Source of the DNA: Cenococcum geophilum 1.58
Lineage: Eukaryota > Ascomycota > Dothideomycetes > Gloniales > Gloniaceae
Direction: 5' to 3'
Assembly: GCA_001692895.1 (NCBI GenBank)
Contig: KV748187.1
Coordinates: 1,933,715-1,997,714, forward strand
Length of the DNA stretch: 64,000 bases
A program made the position numbers and the translations under genes. This document shows positions 23,001-34,839 of the stretch, piece by piece. The notes beneath the pieces are model-generated. The model ran no database searches. It saw only the letters and a program-made list of their open reading frames with translations, and had not been told where the DNA came from. The stretch's first letter is position 1. Every line of letters begins with the position of its first letter.

Positions 23001-24748
23001 TATATCCTATACTAATAAATAGGACAAGGTTAGTAGCAGCCGTATATCTCGATATTCGTAAGGTCTATTTATATTTTACACTAATAAATAGGACAAGGTT
23101 AGTAGCAGCCGTATATCTCGATATTCGTAGGTCTACTTATATTTCTACACTAATAAATAGAAATAAGGTTAGCAGCAGCCGTATATCTTAGTATTTGTAG
23201 GTTCTACTTATATCCTATACTAATAAATTAGGATAAGGTTAGCAGCCAGCCGTATATCTTAGTATTTATAGGTCTACTTATAATCCTACACTAATAAATA
23301 GGACAAGGTTAGTAGTAGCTATATATCTTAGTATTCGCAGGTCTACTTATATCCTATACTAATAAATAGGACAAGGTTAGCAGCAGCTATATATCTTAAT
23401 ATTTTTAGGTCTACTTATATTCTATACTAATAAATAGGACAAGGTTAGCAGTAGCCGTATATCTCGGTATTTGTAGGTCTACTTATATCCTACACTAATA
23501 AATAGGACAAGGTTAGCAGCAGCCGTATATCTCGGTATTTGCAGGTTTACTTATAAACTACACTAATAAATAGGATAAGGTTAGTAGCAGCTGTATATCT
23601 CGGTATTTATAGGTTTACTTACTCGCTATACTAATAAATAAGATAAGGTTAGCAGTAGTTGTATATTTTAGTATTCGTAGGTCTATTTACTTACTACACT
23701 AATAAACAGGATAAGGTTAGCAGCAGCTATATATCTCGGTATTTGTAGGTCTACTTACTCGCTATACTAATAAATAGGACAAAGTTAGCAGCAGCCGTAT
23801 ATCTCAGTATTTGTAGGTTTACTTATATACTACACTAATAAATAGGATAAGGTTAGCGGCAGCTATACATCTTAGTATTTATAGGTCTACTTATATACTA
23901 TACTAACAAATAAGACAAGGTTAGCGGCAGCTATATATCTCGATATTTACAGGTCTACTTATATACTATACTAACAAATAGAACAAGGTTAGCAGCAGCC
24001 GTATATCTTAGTATTTGTAGGTCTACTTACGACCTACACTAATAAATAAGATAAGGTTAGCAGTAGCTATATATCTTAGTATTCGTAGGTCTACTTACTC
24101 GCTATATTAACAAATAGGACAAGGTTAACAGCAGCTATACATCTTAGTATTCGTAGGTCTACTTACTTGCTACACCAACAAATAGGATAAGGTTAGTAGT
24201 AGCCGTATATCTTAGTATTTATAGGTCTACTTACTCGCTACACTAACAAATAGGATAAGGTTAGCGGCAGTCGTATATCTTAGTATTTGTAGGTCTACTT
24301 ACTTCCTATAACTAAGTATATTAGTAGAATATCTAAATTATACTTTAGGAACATTTACACTCTATCCTTACACCGTTAGCTAAAATAATATTATCTAGTT
24401 GCTATTAAACCCTACCGTAAACAATCTATCCTCTTATGTATCTTAACCCATATTATCCTCTAAAGCTTTAATTAAATCTATAGGATAAGCTGTATTTATT
24501 ATAGTAGCTGTAACTTAAGCGCCTTTATTGGGCGCTAAGGATAACGGCTCTGTCTATACGGCTTCCTTTATTAATTAATTTTATTTTTTAGATTTTCTAA
24601 GCCTAAAAAGGTACTGGAGATGTTAATGATAAGTTATAGGCTCCTCTCTTACTACTAATACCTCCGCTAATAGCCCGGAAGGTGTTAAGTTACTAGGAGA
24701 ATTAGTTTTGCCCTCTAGTGCCTTTCTATATCTAAATAGTTTAGACAT
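20075..24748 (-). pseudogene. HET1: HET-domain (heterokaryon incompatibility) gene with giant intron array
   Basis: Minus-strand gene of the fungal HET family, which mediates non-self recognition and incompatibility cell death. Exon 1 (24748-24303) starts M-S-K-L-F-R-Y-R-K-A and stays in one frame for 148 codons up to a GTAAGT. An array of about 32 intron-like units follows (24302-22111). The downstream exon has a Cys motif S-C-x-L-C-A-L-L, then the HET core: Y-I-T-L-S-H-Y-W-G, L-P-K-T-F, Y-L-W-I-N-L-L-Y-I-I-Q, A-Y-C-T-I, R-A-x-V-I-x-K-R-V-L, then Q-T-Y-W-E-C-G. The C-terminal region typical of the family follows, including M-E-L-D-G-K-D-Y-A-I-L and E-Y-Y-I-L-V-I-R-P. Many stops and D-to-N changes show RIP decay. 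Exon 1 ends in phase 2; the downstream frame cannot be joined with certainty by eye. Confidence 0.82.
22111..24302 (-). repeat. Intron-like tandem array 1: about 32 units of 68 bp, inside HET1
   Basis: Read on the minus strand (the HET1 coding strand), each unit starts GTAAGTAGACCTA, has a GCTGCTAACC branch-like block near position 40, and ends TTAGTGTAG. Three variable bases follow before the next GTAAGT: 65+3 bp. Most intervals are exactly 68 bp (for example GGTTAG at 22132, 22200, 22268, 22336 and 22404), with small insertions mainly between 22480 and 23290. In many units the first G of GTAAGT is A, which corresponds to CpA-to-TpA on the plus strand and thus to RIP. The array starts exactly where exon 1 of HET1 ends and its last 3' site is GTGCAG at 22116-22111. 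Confidence 0.9.
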
Positions 24749-25640
24749 TTCAATATTCGCTTACTTATAACTGTTAGTCTGTAGTTATTAGGGCCCTATA
24801 GCTAGGCTTTATTTCTAGGCGATAAGTGCATAGAATGTGTTGGATTTTTACTTAGCAGAAACTAGTATTACATAAGCATGCGGAGAAAGCTAGGTATATA
24901 AGTTCGTTGCCCTATACGGTAACGTAATATACGGGGTTTTGCTTAAGCCCTAAGTTTTACTTACGCTAATAGACCGCCTGCCTTTTCCTAGTTATTTACT
25001 ATATTAAGGTTGCGGCGGGTGTTGTTATGTTGGGCCATTAAGGCCATATTAGACTAATTTGTATATAAATACTGGGGAATGGCGTTTTGGCGGCACCGAC
25101 GCTAGCCTACGCGTGTATTGCTAAGCTCTGCACTTTAGAGGTGCTGCCTACATATTAAAGGTATAGGCGCTCCCGTAGGCGGGTCTTCCGTAGAGATTAG
25201 CACTAGCCCTATAAATTTGGCGTGACGTCTTATCTTAGCTAAGAGATGCATTATATAGATGCTTAGAGTTTTCTTAATAACTTTACTGGTGGATAGGAAA
25301 GCTGTATAGAAATTTTATCACTAGATTGGGATTTTTTACGCTATTTACTTAAAAGGAAAAGTAAAGGTTAAAGATAGGAGCGAGGAGGTTCGGGTAGACC
25401 CTGAAAATAAAGTACCTAATTTTGGGCGCTTAAAATATCCAAAATTAGGACCCTCTTAGAAGCTAAAAATAGCCCTTCATTTACACCTAAAACTAAATAC
25501 TCAATTTTTAGAGCCTACTTAATCCCCCTCTTTCTTTCTCCCTAAGTCTAAGTAGCAGCCTTAGATATAACTTATATAAAACGGCGTAGGGCAACTTATT
25601 AAAGCGTAGGCCGGTAAGGCTTAGCGAAGCGTACTAACTA
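24749..25640. other. HET1 upstream flank with a conserved block at 25155-25217
   Basis: No gene recognised. This is the region 5' of HET1 (minus strand). The block at 25155-25217 (TTAAAGGTATAGGCGCTCCC, then GGCGGGTCTTCCGTAG) recurs at about 48463-48525 in the same orientation and at about 42890-42955 inverted, marking it as part of the HET-cassette arms. It is GC-richer than its surroundings. The 25220-25640 part shows nothing further. Confidence 0.55.
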
Positions 25641-25643
25641 ATT

Positions 25644-25648
25644 AAAAG
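25644..25648. repeat. Target-site duplication AAAAG, left
   Basis: The five bases AAAAG immediately precede the 5' LTR and recur at 33597-33601 right after the 3' LTR, as expected of a Ty3/gypsy integration. Confidence 0.85.
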
Positions 25649-26073
25649 TGTTACGGACGCTTTAAGTACAATGTTATGACTACTTAGAGAGGAGTCGGAA
25701 GAAGCTAGTTGGTTGATACAGGCACGGTCTAGGATGGAACCCGTGGATCCATGTGACGAGGAATGGTAAGCAGAGTCACGTGATGTGATCTGTATGATCT
25801 GTATGATCTGTGAGATCTGTTATAGAGCGAACAGAGCAAATAGAGCAGACAGAGCAACAACTTTCTTAGGAGTACGGTTGTGTATTTAAGGACCCTTAGT
25901 CCCTACCTAGATAGTTCCTACCTCGTAGTAATTCTTAGAATATAATTAGAGTTAATCTATTAGGTAACCACTCCACCAGTTATTATTACGTTATTAACTT
26001 TTATACTTACATTTCCTATACACCTAGCCTATTAATAAGCCTATCGTAGTTCTTGCTATAAGGTTCCGTTATA
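25649..26073 (+). repeat. 5' LTR (425 bp)
   Basis: The LTR starts TGTTACGG and ends CCGTTATA (CA mutated to TA). It aligns with the 3' LTR over its full length, and the differences are nearly all transitions. This copy keeps many more G and C bases than the 3' copy. Confidence 0.92.
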
Positions 26074-26117
26074 CAATTACTATCTAGTTATAGTATTAAT
26101 ATAAGAAGTCAAACAAC

Positions 26118-27165
26118 ATGCCACCAAAAGCAGCCACTATGACGCTATTAATGGCAGCAACTACTTTAAGGACAGGAGGTAATACTAGTATAGCAGATAC
26201 TAACTTATAGCAACCTATAACGGTCGGATAGCTATAGGAAATAGTTAACTAGTTAATAGCTAACAATACAGTGTTGGAAGAAAGACTTAATGGGATAGGA
26301 GCAGCAAAGATTAAGCTACTATTAATTAAGAGATTTATAAGAGAGAGGTTAAAGCTTAAAGGATTCCTTACGCAGATGCACTTTAAGGTCTTATAGAAGG
26401 GAGCAAAGTTACCTACACCCATAGATCGGATAGCCTACGCAGGACTATTCTTATTAGGAAAAGCACTTAAGTGATTTAAACCTTACCTTATAGAGATATA
26501 GGTAAACGGAATAACAACCACTAACTAAGACATGCGATTTATATTCTTAAGTTAGGAAGGATTCGCAGAGCGACTTACGCAGATGTTTAGAGACCCGGAA
26601 GAAATAACTACAGCGGAAAAAAAACTCCAGAACCTTATATAACGAACTTTAGCAATTAAGTATACGACACAGTTCCAGACACTAGCAACATAAGTAGAGA
26701 ATAATAGGGCGCTTATGGCACAGTATAAATAGGGACTTAAGGCTAAAGTCTAGGACGCGATTATCCTAATAGAAGATGCGGACACCCTAAGGGAACTAAT
26801 AGATTAAACAATTAAGATTAATAATTGGATCTACTAAAGGGAACAGGCCAAGAGAGGCTAGAATAGAGTTCTATAGTTATATAAGGCGCAGAGTACGCAA
26901 CAACAAAAGCCAAGTTAAAAATTATGGTATGGTGTAGAGCTAATGGACCTAAGTGGTACTAAAGAAGCCTATAAGAGATAGAGCAAACTATGGAAACCTA
27001 GAGGACAAGGATTAAGTAATTAAAGGTCTAAGGAGCAGAAGCTAAATTAGGGATCTTAGTAGTAGAAGATATTCAGGCGGACTCTATAGTAAGAGAAATG
27101 GTTTAAAAAAGGAGCTTGCATAAATTGCAAAAAACAGGGTTATTACATTAGAGACTGTAGAAGTA
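26118..27165 (+). pseudogene. Gag of the 25.6-33.6 kb chromovirus (decayed)
   Basis: The ATG at 26118 gives M-P-P-K-A-A-T-M-T and a frame continuing to a CCHC zinc knuckle at about 27117-27160 that reads C-I-N-C-K-K-Q-G-Y-Y-I-R-D-C: C-x2-C-x4-H-x4-C with the histidine changed to tyrosine. Size and layout fit a gypsy Gag, the capsid/nucleocapsid protein that packages element RNA. Stops are TAA/TAG at expected Gln or Trp positions (for example V-L-stop-K-G). Confidence 0.8.
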
Positions 27166-27169
27166 GGTA

Positions 27170-29170
27170 GAGTTATTACGTAGTAAAGGGTATAAGACTA
27201 GCAGACGATATACACGTATAAAGGGACGATAATGTGCTGTAAGGAATAAAAGAATGTTTAATTAAAAGTTTTGTGTTTTGTTATAACAACATATACCAAA
27301 TTTATAAGGACGCTAAGTATGGCGTAAGCTATTAGCTATAAGAGCCAGCACCTATAGGATGTAGAGGAACTAACGAACTAGTTCGCAGATCGGATATTAA
27401 GGACGATAAATTCGACCTAGGTAAAACATTCTATAATAATAAGGCAATAAGGGCCGCTTACTAGGAGCGAGTAAACCTTAGAGATGTTATACTAGAGGCA
27501 AAGGATAATTCTACTACAGAATAGGGAATATTAGTAGGGATTAAAACCTCACTAGATATGATGTCTATCGCTTCGCGAGACGCAAAAGAAGTAGGACAGT
27601 GAACCACTTTGGCACTCGATAAAGGCAAAAGGCCAAAGGCTTAAGATTCTTAAGATGAGATAAAAGACGACTAAGATTCTTAAGACAAGATAAGGTAAGC
27701 TTAAGGACCTATAACGGACAGAAACCAATAGAGTAGAGCAGTAGTTTAGTTTAAAGACATACGAATAAGCTTGGGATAAGAATTCCTAACGGTATAAGAT
27801 TCTTAAGACGAGATAAGTAAGATTTAGGACTCTTAAGACGAGATAAGGACACTAGTTAAGCCTAGTTGGACTAAGGTAGGGGCTAAGCTTAAGTTAGAAG
27901 TAAGCTCGGGACTAAAGAACTTAAGGAGTTAAGAATTTGGAGTATGAATTAGGACACCTATAGATAAGAGGTAAAGAGCTTCTTTATAGATTAGAGAATC
28001 TGCGGTATAAATAGTAATTAGACTAGGAGACGAATATATAGACCTAGAGGATTTACTAGTTAAACGAAGTATTCGGACTAAAGATTAAAAAATTAATACT
28101 AGGATTAAGAAGTAAGACGACTTTAAGGATTAGAGCGTAAGGCGCAAACTAAAAGAAACTATAGAAGAGTTTAGGTAAAGAATTATTGTATAGCAAGAAC
28201 AGAAACTAGATAAGAAATCTAGTATATTGGGACGTATAAAGGACAGAGCACTAGTATAAAAAATTATTAATAGGCTAAGAGTAGGCATACTAAGAGCTAA
28301 GTGGCTTACTAAACTGGAAGATGAAGAGGATTTAGGGATTCTTATTAGGTTTGAGGAATAACATACTAAGGGCTGTTATAATGCAGTAATAAGAAGATAT
28401 TTCCTTACGGATAGACCGTATATACTCTAGCAGCTATACTAAAAGTGGTATAGGCAAAGGCATAATAATAAGTAGGAAGATTTCTATATGTGGTTAGATA
28501 AAAAAGTTATTTAGGACCACCTAATTATAGAGAAGGCTATAACGCATATTAAAGGAGCCTTAATTATAACGTTAAAGGATCTAGAGGAACGTTTAGAGGA
28601 CTAGAGAAGCGAGAAACGCATCTTAGTACCTGTAAATAAAGTTGTAACGTTCAGATTAGCACGACAAAGGTTTAAACTTAAGGATAAAGATAAGCTAAGA
28701 GTTGACCTAAAGTACCTAGTATACTATACGTTATTATGGATTACGTGCGTGGACGATATATATAAAATGCATAAGAATCCGAAAGAAAAGAATTGGAAAT
28801 ACCCTATAAGGATATACTGGATAACGGATGAGTAATAGTATAGGAATGCTAAATATATATATAGATGGCATCCAGCAGAGGTCCAAGAGGAAGGAAGTTT
28901 AGTACTTTAACTAGGAAGATTCCTTATAGAAGAATGCTTAGATGGATAATAGTAGTAGGAATGCCCAGAAAACACGTATCTATAGTATATTAAAGATAAA
29001 AAGCAAACTAGGTATTGGCTAAAGAGTGAGCCAAGTGCACTAGGATTAAGTAGCTAACAGTTGGGAAAAGTAGAGGCCTATAGGACTAGAGGGAGCTAGT
29101 GGTAGAACCTTAGACCCTTAAAGGAATTTAAGAACGACACCTAAATTTACAAATTAATTGGTAAGATTAG
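27170..29170 (+). pseudogene. Region between Gag and protease, with repeated DSQDEI peptide
   Basis: About 2 kb of fairly open frame separates the zinc knuckle from the protease. It has at least four copies of a short motif, D-S-stop-D-E-I (probably D-S-Q-D-E-I), at about 27643, 27672, 27795 and 27822. The later part (28160-29100) is rich in Lys, Arg, Glu and Gln and could be helical. I do not recognise a known domain. It could be an extended Gag C-terminus or an additional coding region. Confidence 0.5.
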
Positions 29171-32100
29171 CAGTTTAAAGCGCTAATAGATAGTAGAGTA
29201 ACGCGAAACTATATCTTACTAGCAGTAGTTAAGAGAATGGGACTACCTTATAGATAAAAGGAGTAACCTTACCTATTAGTTACGATTTTAGGAGATCTAA
29301 TAACCTATAGAGGAGGGATTATTAATCTTAAAATAGGACCTATTTAGATAACTATTAAAGGAAGACAAATTAAGATATCTTTTAATATCCTACCATTGGG
29401 ACGGGATAAGGTAGTATTAGGTATGCCTTAGTTATAGGAATATAATCTAAGGATTAATTAGATTATAGGTTAGGTTAATATTAGAGATACTTGGCGCCGT
29501 AAGATATAATAATAAGCTAAGTTAGTATGGTACTAAGTAGGAGCAACCTATAAAGAAATAGAAAAAGGACTAAGCCATATACTAAAAAGATACTATAAGT
29601 ACGGTAAGAAACTATGGTTACTAGAAAGTAAAAAGCTGTTAGAATATATAGTATGGGACTATAAAATAGAGTTAGAACTAGGAATAAGTCTAAAGTTCTT
29701 TCTAATCTATAAGCTTACTAAAGAAGAAGGTAGAGTATTAAAAGAGTTTATTTAGGAAAATCTATAAAAGGGATATATTAGACCATCGCAGTTATTAGCG
29801 GGTTATCCAGTACTATTTGTACTAAAGAAGAATGGCAAACTAAGGCTATATATCGACTATAGATAGTTAAACAGCATTACTAGGAAGGATAGGTATCCTT
29901 TATCCTTAATTAGCGAAATCTAAGACAGAATAGGTAATGCGCAAATCTTTATAAAGATAGATCTGAAATGGGCGTACTATTAAATTAGGATTAAGGAAGG
30001 CGATAAATAGAAGGCAGCCTTTAGGTTAAAGGAAGGACTATATAAACTATTAGTTATATAATTCGGGCTTATAAACGCACTAGCAACGTTCTAAAAGTGT
30101 ATTAACAATGTGTTAGGAGAATACTTAGATAAATTTATTATAGCATATCTTAATAATATTATTATTTACTTAATAATTAAGGAAGAATACGGGGAATATA
30201 TTAAATGGGTCTTAAAGAGACTATAAGAAGAACAGATGCTAGTAGTAATTAAGAAATGCGAGTTCTTTACTAGAAAGACCGATTTTGTTAGATTTATTAT
30301 TAAACTAGGCTAACTTAGTATAGATCTAAAAAAGATTAAAGCTATAGTGAATTGGTAGGAACTAGAGAACGTTATATAGTTAAGATTGTTTCTAGGGTTT
30401 TATAATTACTATAGAAGGTTTATAGCGCAGTAGTTAAAGAATATTAAGCCATTTACGCGGTTAATAAAGAAAGAAGAACTATGGGTATAGGGGGAAGAGC
30501 AAAGAGAACTCTTTAAAAAAGTTAAAGAGTTGTTTACCTAGGAGCTAGTTCTTAAGATCTATTAACTAGGACTAGAGATAGTTGTAAAAACAGATATATT
30601 AGACTATGTACTAGGGGCATACTTTATGTAAAGGCATTAAGATGGATAGCACCTAGTGGCATACTATAGTTGGAAGATGACACCACCGGAGTTAAACTAT
30701 GACATCTATAATAAGGAGTTATTAGGTATAGTTATAGTATTAAAGGAATAGAGAGCATTCTTGTAAGGCACAGAGAAACTATTTATAGTTAAGACGGATT
30801 ATAAGAACCTAATAGGATTCCTAATAATAAAGGAACTTAACTAAAGACAGGTTAGATGGGCAGAGATGCTTACGGAATACTATTTTGAGATTTAGTATAC
30901 TAAAGGTATAGACAATACGCGGGCAGATGCTCTAAGCCGTAAAGCTGAACTATAAAATGAGGAAAAGCCATTAGGGGCTTTATTGCGAAAAGATATAGAC
31001 GGATTAATTAGGTATAATTATCCGAAAATCGCAGCAACTTAAGAAGACGATAAACTAGAGAAAGTCTACGAGATACTAGAAAGCTTTTGGGCATAAAGAA
31101 TTCTAGAAGTATAGCTAGAAGATCTACAGACGGATATATATGAAAATTGAGAAGTAAAGTATATCCTAAGAAGCATAGTAGAGTAGTTCGTAAAGGACTT
31201 CTATAAGGGACTAACTTAAGGATATAATAGAGCTACGGGCTTAGTGTCGAGACTCTAGGAGGAGTATATTATTAACGGAATCTAAAGGATAGCTAGAAAA
31301 GTTATAAAGGAATATCTAGATTACTGAAGGAATAAACTGACGAGGCATAAGCTATATGGAGGGCTATAACCTGTCAAAATACTAGAGAGACTATGGGAGG
31401 TTATATTATGGGACTTTATTATTAAGTTGCTAAAATTAAAAGATCCTATTACTGAATAAGATTATGACGTAATTTTAGTGATAGTAGACAAGCTTATAAA
31501 GTGGGGATACTTTATAGCATATACAGAAGAAATCTTAGTAGAAGATGTTACTAGAATCTACGTTAAAGAAGTGTTTATAAGATATGGAGCACTAAGTAAA
31601 ATTATATTGGATAGAGATCTAAGATTTATAGCAGTATTCTGGGAAGTGTTTTTAGCGAAGTAAGGAGTTTAAGTAGTAACTTCTACTGTATATTATCTAT
31701 AGACAGACGGTTAAACGGAAAGATTAAATTAGACACTAGAGCAGTATCTAAGGCATTATGTCAATTATGTATAGAATAATTGGGTATTACTGTTACTAGT
31801 TATACAGTTTGCATATAATATAACACCTTAAGAAGGAATAGGCATATTACCATTTAAGGCAAATTATGGATATAAGCTAAGAACATTGTTATTACTACGG
31901 TAAGTAAAGAAAACGAGTAGTACAGCTAAAGAGAGAATAAAGACATTAATAAATCTTTATGTAGACCTTATGGAATTAGTAAAGAAAGTACAAGAGAGAA
32001 TAAAAAAGTACTATAATGCTAAGAGATCTAAGGGACTAGATCTTAAGGAGGGAGATAAAGTGTGGCTACTATATAAAAATTTTAAGAGTCGACAACTAAG

Positions 32101-32460
32101 TAAGAAATTGGACCATGTTAGGCTAGGACCTTTTAAAATTATATAGAAGATTTCACTGGTTATGTTTAAGTTAAACCTACTAGCCAAAATAAAGATCTAC
32201 CCTATATAGTATATTGCAATGCTAGAGCTAGCATATAGGAATGTTAAGCCACCGGTCTATGAAGCAGATACGTATAGAGGATAAGAAGAAGACGAATAGT
32301 AAGTATCGAAGATCGTTAATTATAAGGACATTAACGACGAAATATGGTACAAGGTTAAGTGGATAGGCTACACTAAGACTACCTAGGAGCTACTAGAGAA
32401 TTTAAAAAATGCTATAGGAAAGGTATAGGAGTATTAGAAGAGATTAGGTTAGGCAGTATT
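29170..32460 (+). pseudogene. Pol of the 25.6-33.6 kb chromovirus: PR, RT, RNase H, IN, chromodomain
   Basis: Protease: A-L-I-D-S-R-V-T at 29181-29205, where D-S-G-A is expected (G to R, A to V), then V-L-G-M-P near 29410. [15 protein letters not shown] near 29808, I-D-Y-R-Q-L-N, and the catalytic box A-Y-L-N-N-I-I-I-Y at about 30143 (Y-L-D-D expected). RNase H: G-I-D-N-T-R-A-D-A-L-S-R near 30909. Integrase: I-V-D-K-L-I-K-W and I-I-L-D-R-D in 31470-31620, then T-D-G-Q-T-E-R-L-N near 31700. A chromodomain at about 32300-32440 reads W-Y-K-V-K-W-I-G-Y; such domains bind methylated histone H3K9 and target integration to heterochromatin. Inactive because of stops and lost aspartates. Confidence 0.88.
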
Positions 32461-33150
32461 AATAAAGAAGGATCGCCAAAAAATAAGTTACCTAAGGGGG
32501 ACCTAAGAAGAGCAGTTGCCGAACTACTTAGATCTGTTTCCTTCTCTATTAGAGGAGAATCCGTTCTTTTATTACCTAGTTCCTGCAAACCTTATTTTAT
32601 AAGTTTCTACTTCTTAGAATAAACCTTCTTATAAACGCGTTAAAGACGCTGAACTTTTATAAAGGTAGACTGCTAAGCCTTAAGGGCACGAGTAGATTCT
32701 TCGGATTAATAATAGGCTTTCGCTAGCGCTATGGTAAGATTACCCTTAAGTTTTTCTGCCTTGGATTAAACACGAGACCCTAAAATAAATTAATTAGGGA
32801 ACTAGATGACTATTAAGAGTAATAGGTTGCGTATATTTAATATTAGAGATAGAGCAAACGTTATAGGATGACCGAATATTCGCTTTAGTGCACTCTAAAT
32901 AAGAGGAAGGTTGCTAAGACAAAGGACTTACTAACGCAACGTAAACTAGCCCCTCTTTTATATAACGAGAATATAGAGATAGCATTATCTTACTAAGAGA
33001 TAATATTATAGTAACGGTATAAGACCGACGGGCTATAGAAGAAGAAGAAGGTGCTTTAGGCATTATAAGTAATAATATCAACTAAATTAATTAGACGGAT
33101 ATTATACCTCTAGTAAATAACCTAGAGATACTAGGTATCTTCAAGGACAA
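32460..33150 (+). other. 3' extension after the chromodomain, no recognised domain
   Basis: The sequence between the chromodomain and the purine-rich tract keeps a partly open frame but shows no motif I recognise. It may be the C-terminal tail of Pol plus 3' non-coding sequence of the element. Confidence 0.4.
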
Positions 33151-33171
33151 AGATAAAGAGGAGGGAGATAG

Positions 33172-33596
33172 TGTTACGGACGCTTTAAGTATAATATTAC
33201 GACTACTTAGAGAGGAGTTAGAAGAAGCTAGTTAGTTAATATAGGCACGGTCTAAGATAGAACCCGTAGATCTATATAATGAGGAATAGTAAGCAGAGTT
33301 ACGTAATATGATCTGTATAATCTATATAATCTATAAGATCTATTATAGAGCGAACAGAGCAGATAGAGCAGATAGAGTAATAACTTTCTTAGGAGTACGG
33401 TTGTATATTTAAGGACCCTTAGTCCCTACCTAGATAGTTCCTACCTTATAGTAATTCTTAGAATATAATTAGAGTTAATCTATTGGGCAACCACTCCACT
33501 AGTTGTTATTACGTTGTTAACTTTTGTACTTGCATTTCCTACACACCTAGCCTATTGACGAGCCTATCGTAGTTCTTACTACAAGGTTCCGTTATA
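33172..33596 (+). repeat. 3' LTR (425 bp)
   Basis: Full-length match to the 5' LTR, with the same TGTTACGG start and CCGTTATA end. It has many more TpA dinucleotides than the 5' copy (for example GATCTATATAATGAGG against GATCCATGTGACGAGG), as expected from heavier RIP. It is followed by AAAAG (33597-33601), the right target duplication. Confidence 0.92.
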
Positions 33597-33659
33597 AAAA
33601 GCCGAGAAGCTAAGGACAAAAATAAATCCTAGCAATTCGCCTATTTATAGAAGCCCTTG

Positions 33660-33780
33660 CGGTTCCATTCCCCTAGGGCTTTATTCCCCTAGGGCTTCAT
33701 TCCCCTAGGGCTTTATTCCCCTAGGGCTTTATTCCCCTACGGGAACATTCCCCTAGGGGATTTTTCCCTAGGGCTTTTTA
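33660..33780. repeat. Minisatellite, 16-bp unit (ATTCCCCTAGGGCTTT)
   Basis: Five to seven tandem copies of ATTCCCCTAGGGCTTT lie between the gypsy 3' end and the start of the inverted-repeat arm. CCCCTAGGGG makes the unit partly palindromic. Confidence 0.8.
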
Positions 33781-33929
33781 ACCCTAGGGCTCTTAATCAC
33801 ACCTACACTTTTAAATTCAGCGCTATTGACGTATTTTAGACTAACCCTTTTGTTTATATCGTCGGAGTAGGGTTCCTCTAGGTTTCGCGGAGCTACCTCT
33901 AGGGGCGATCTCTTGTAGAAAACTTTGGT

Positions 33930-34200
33930 GGCCGCTTATCTTGCCCTCTTATTAGCCAAATCTTTCACCCTCTCATTGGTTAAATCTTTAAGCCCTCTTA
34001 TTAGTTAAATTTTCTTACCCTCTTATCTATTAAATCTTCGAGCCCTCCTATTAGTTAAATCTTTAAGCCCTCTTATTTATTAAATATTTAAGCCCTCCTA
34101 CTTATTAGATCTTTAAGCCCTCTTATTTATTAAATCTTTAAGCCCTCTTATTCGTTAGATCTTTAAGCCCTCTTATTTATTAAATCTTTAAGCCCTCTTA
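33930..34200. repeat. Minisatellite, about 25-bp unit (AAGCCCTCTTATTNNTTAAATCTTT)
   Basis: About 10 tandem copies with core GCCCTCTTATTTATTAAATC. The same family lies at 18820-19190 (direct) and 42405-42660 (inverted). Confidence 0.85.
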
Positions 34201-34839
34201 TTAGTTAGCTTTTTACCTCTTTAGGCTAATTAACGTATTCTTTTTGGAATTTCTTTACGCCGCCAGTATAATTGGTTAGGAGGTATAGGTAGGAGAGAGG
34301 ATCCTTAAGTATATTTACTTATTAAAATCGGCTTATTATTTACTTAGGTGTAAATGTTTTATCTTATTTATAAAGTGGATTATAGCTTTAACTATACTAA
34401 TATTTAGGAAACGCTATAAAAATAAGGGTGTGGCTAAAGCGGGTTAGCTGCCCTTTTTACTAGCGCTAGAAATATAGAAGAACCTTAAGTACTATCCTCT
34501 ATTCTGGTGCAAAATAATATAATATAGTAAGTTAAAATAGCAACGCTACTGCGATATAACTATTATTAGAACCTAAGAATATAATTATAATAGAGTAAGT
34601 TAGCGCTCCCTGCTTAGCGCGGTTAAAATCCTTATACGGTACTAAAGTAAAAGTAGTATAGTGCTTATATTACGAAAGGTACTTCTTTTAACCTTAGAAG
34701 GTATATAATACACAACGGACTAGTTCTTTGGTGTATTAGTTACAGCGGTTAAGTATAGGCTTAGCTTTAATATTCCCTTTCTAGGCAACCCTTTCTACCT
34801 CTTTACCTCGCACCTCTATACTTCTACACTTTTTTACAT

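Larger units (their letters stand above)
25649..33596 (+). mobile_element. Complete Ty3/gypsy chromovirus, 7.95 kb, plus strand
   Basis: Full-length LTR retrotransposon with two 425-bp LTRs (25649-26073 and 33172-33596), 5-bp AAAAG target duplications and a purine-rich tract (AAAGAGGAGGGAGATAG) just before the 3' LTR. Domain order is gag with zinc knuckle, a roughly 2-kb spacer region, protease, RT, RNase H, integrase, chromodomain. That order and the chromodomain place it in the chromovirus clade. Every domain carries RIP stops and several catalytic residues are changed, so it cannot be autonomous. Confidence 0.93.

Noticed and set aside
22111..24302. CRISPR-like appearance of the 68-71 bp tandem arrays
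   Set aside because: The repeats are directly adjacent with only 3-bp variable spacers and lie in fungal genes. There are no 25-40 bp unique spacers and no cas genes.
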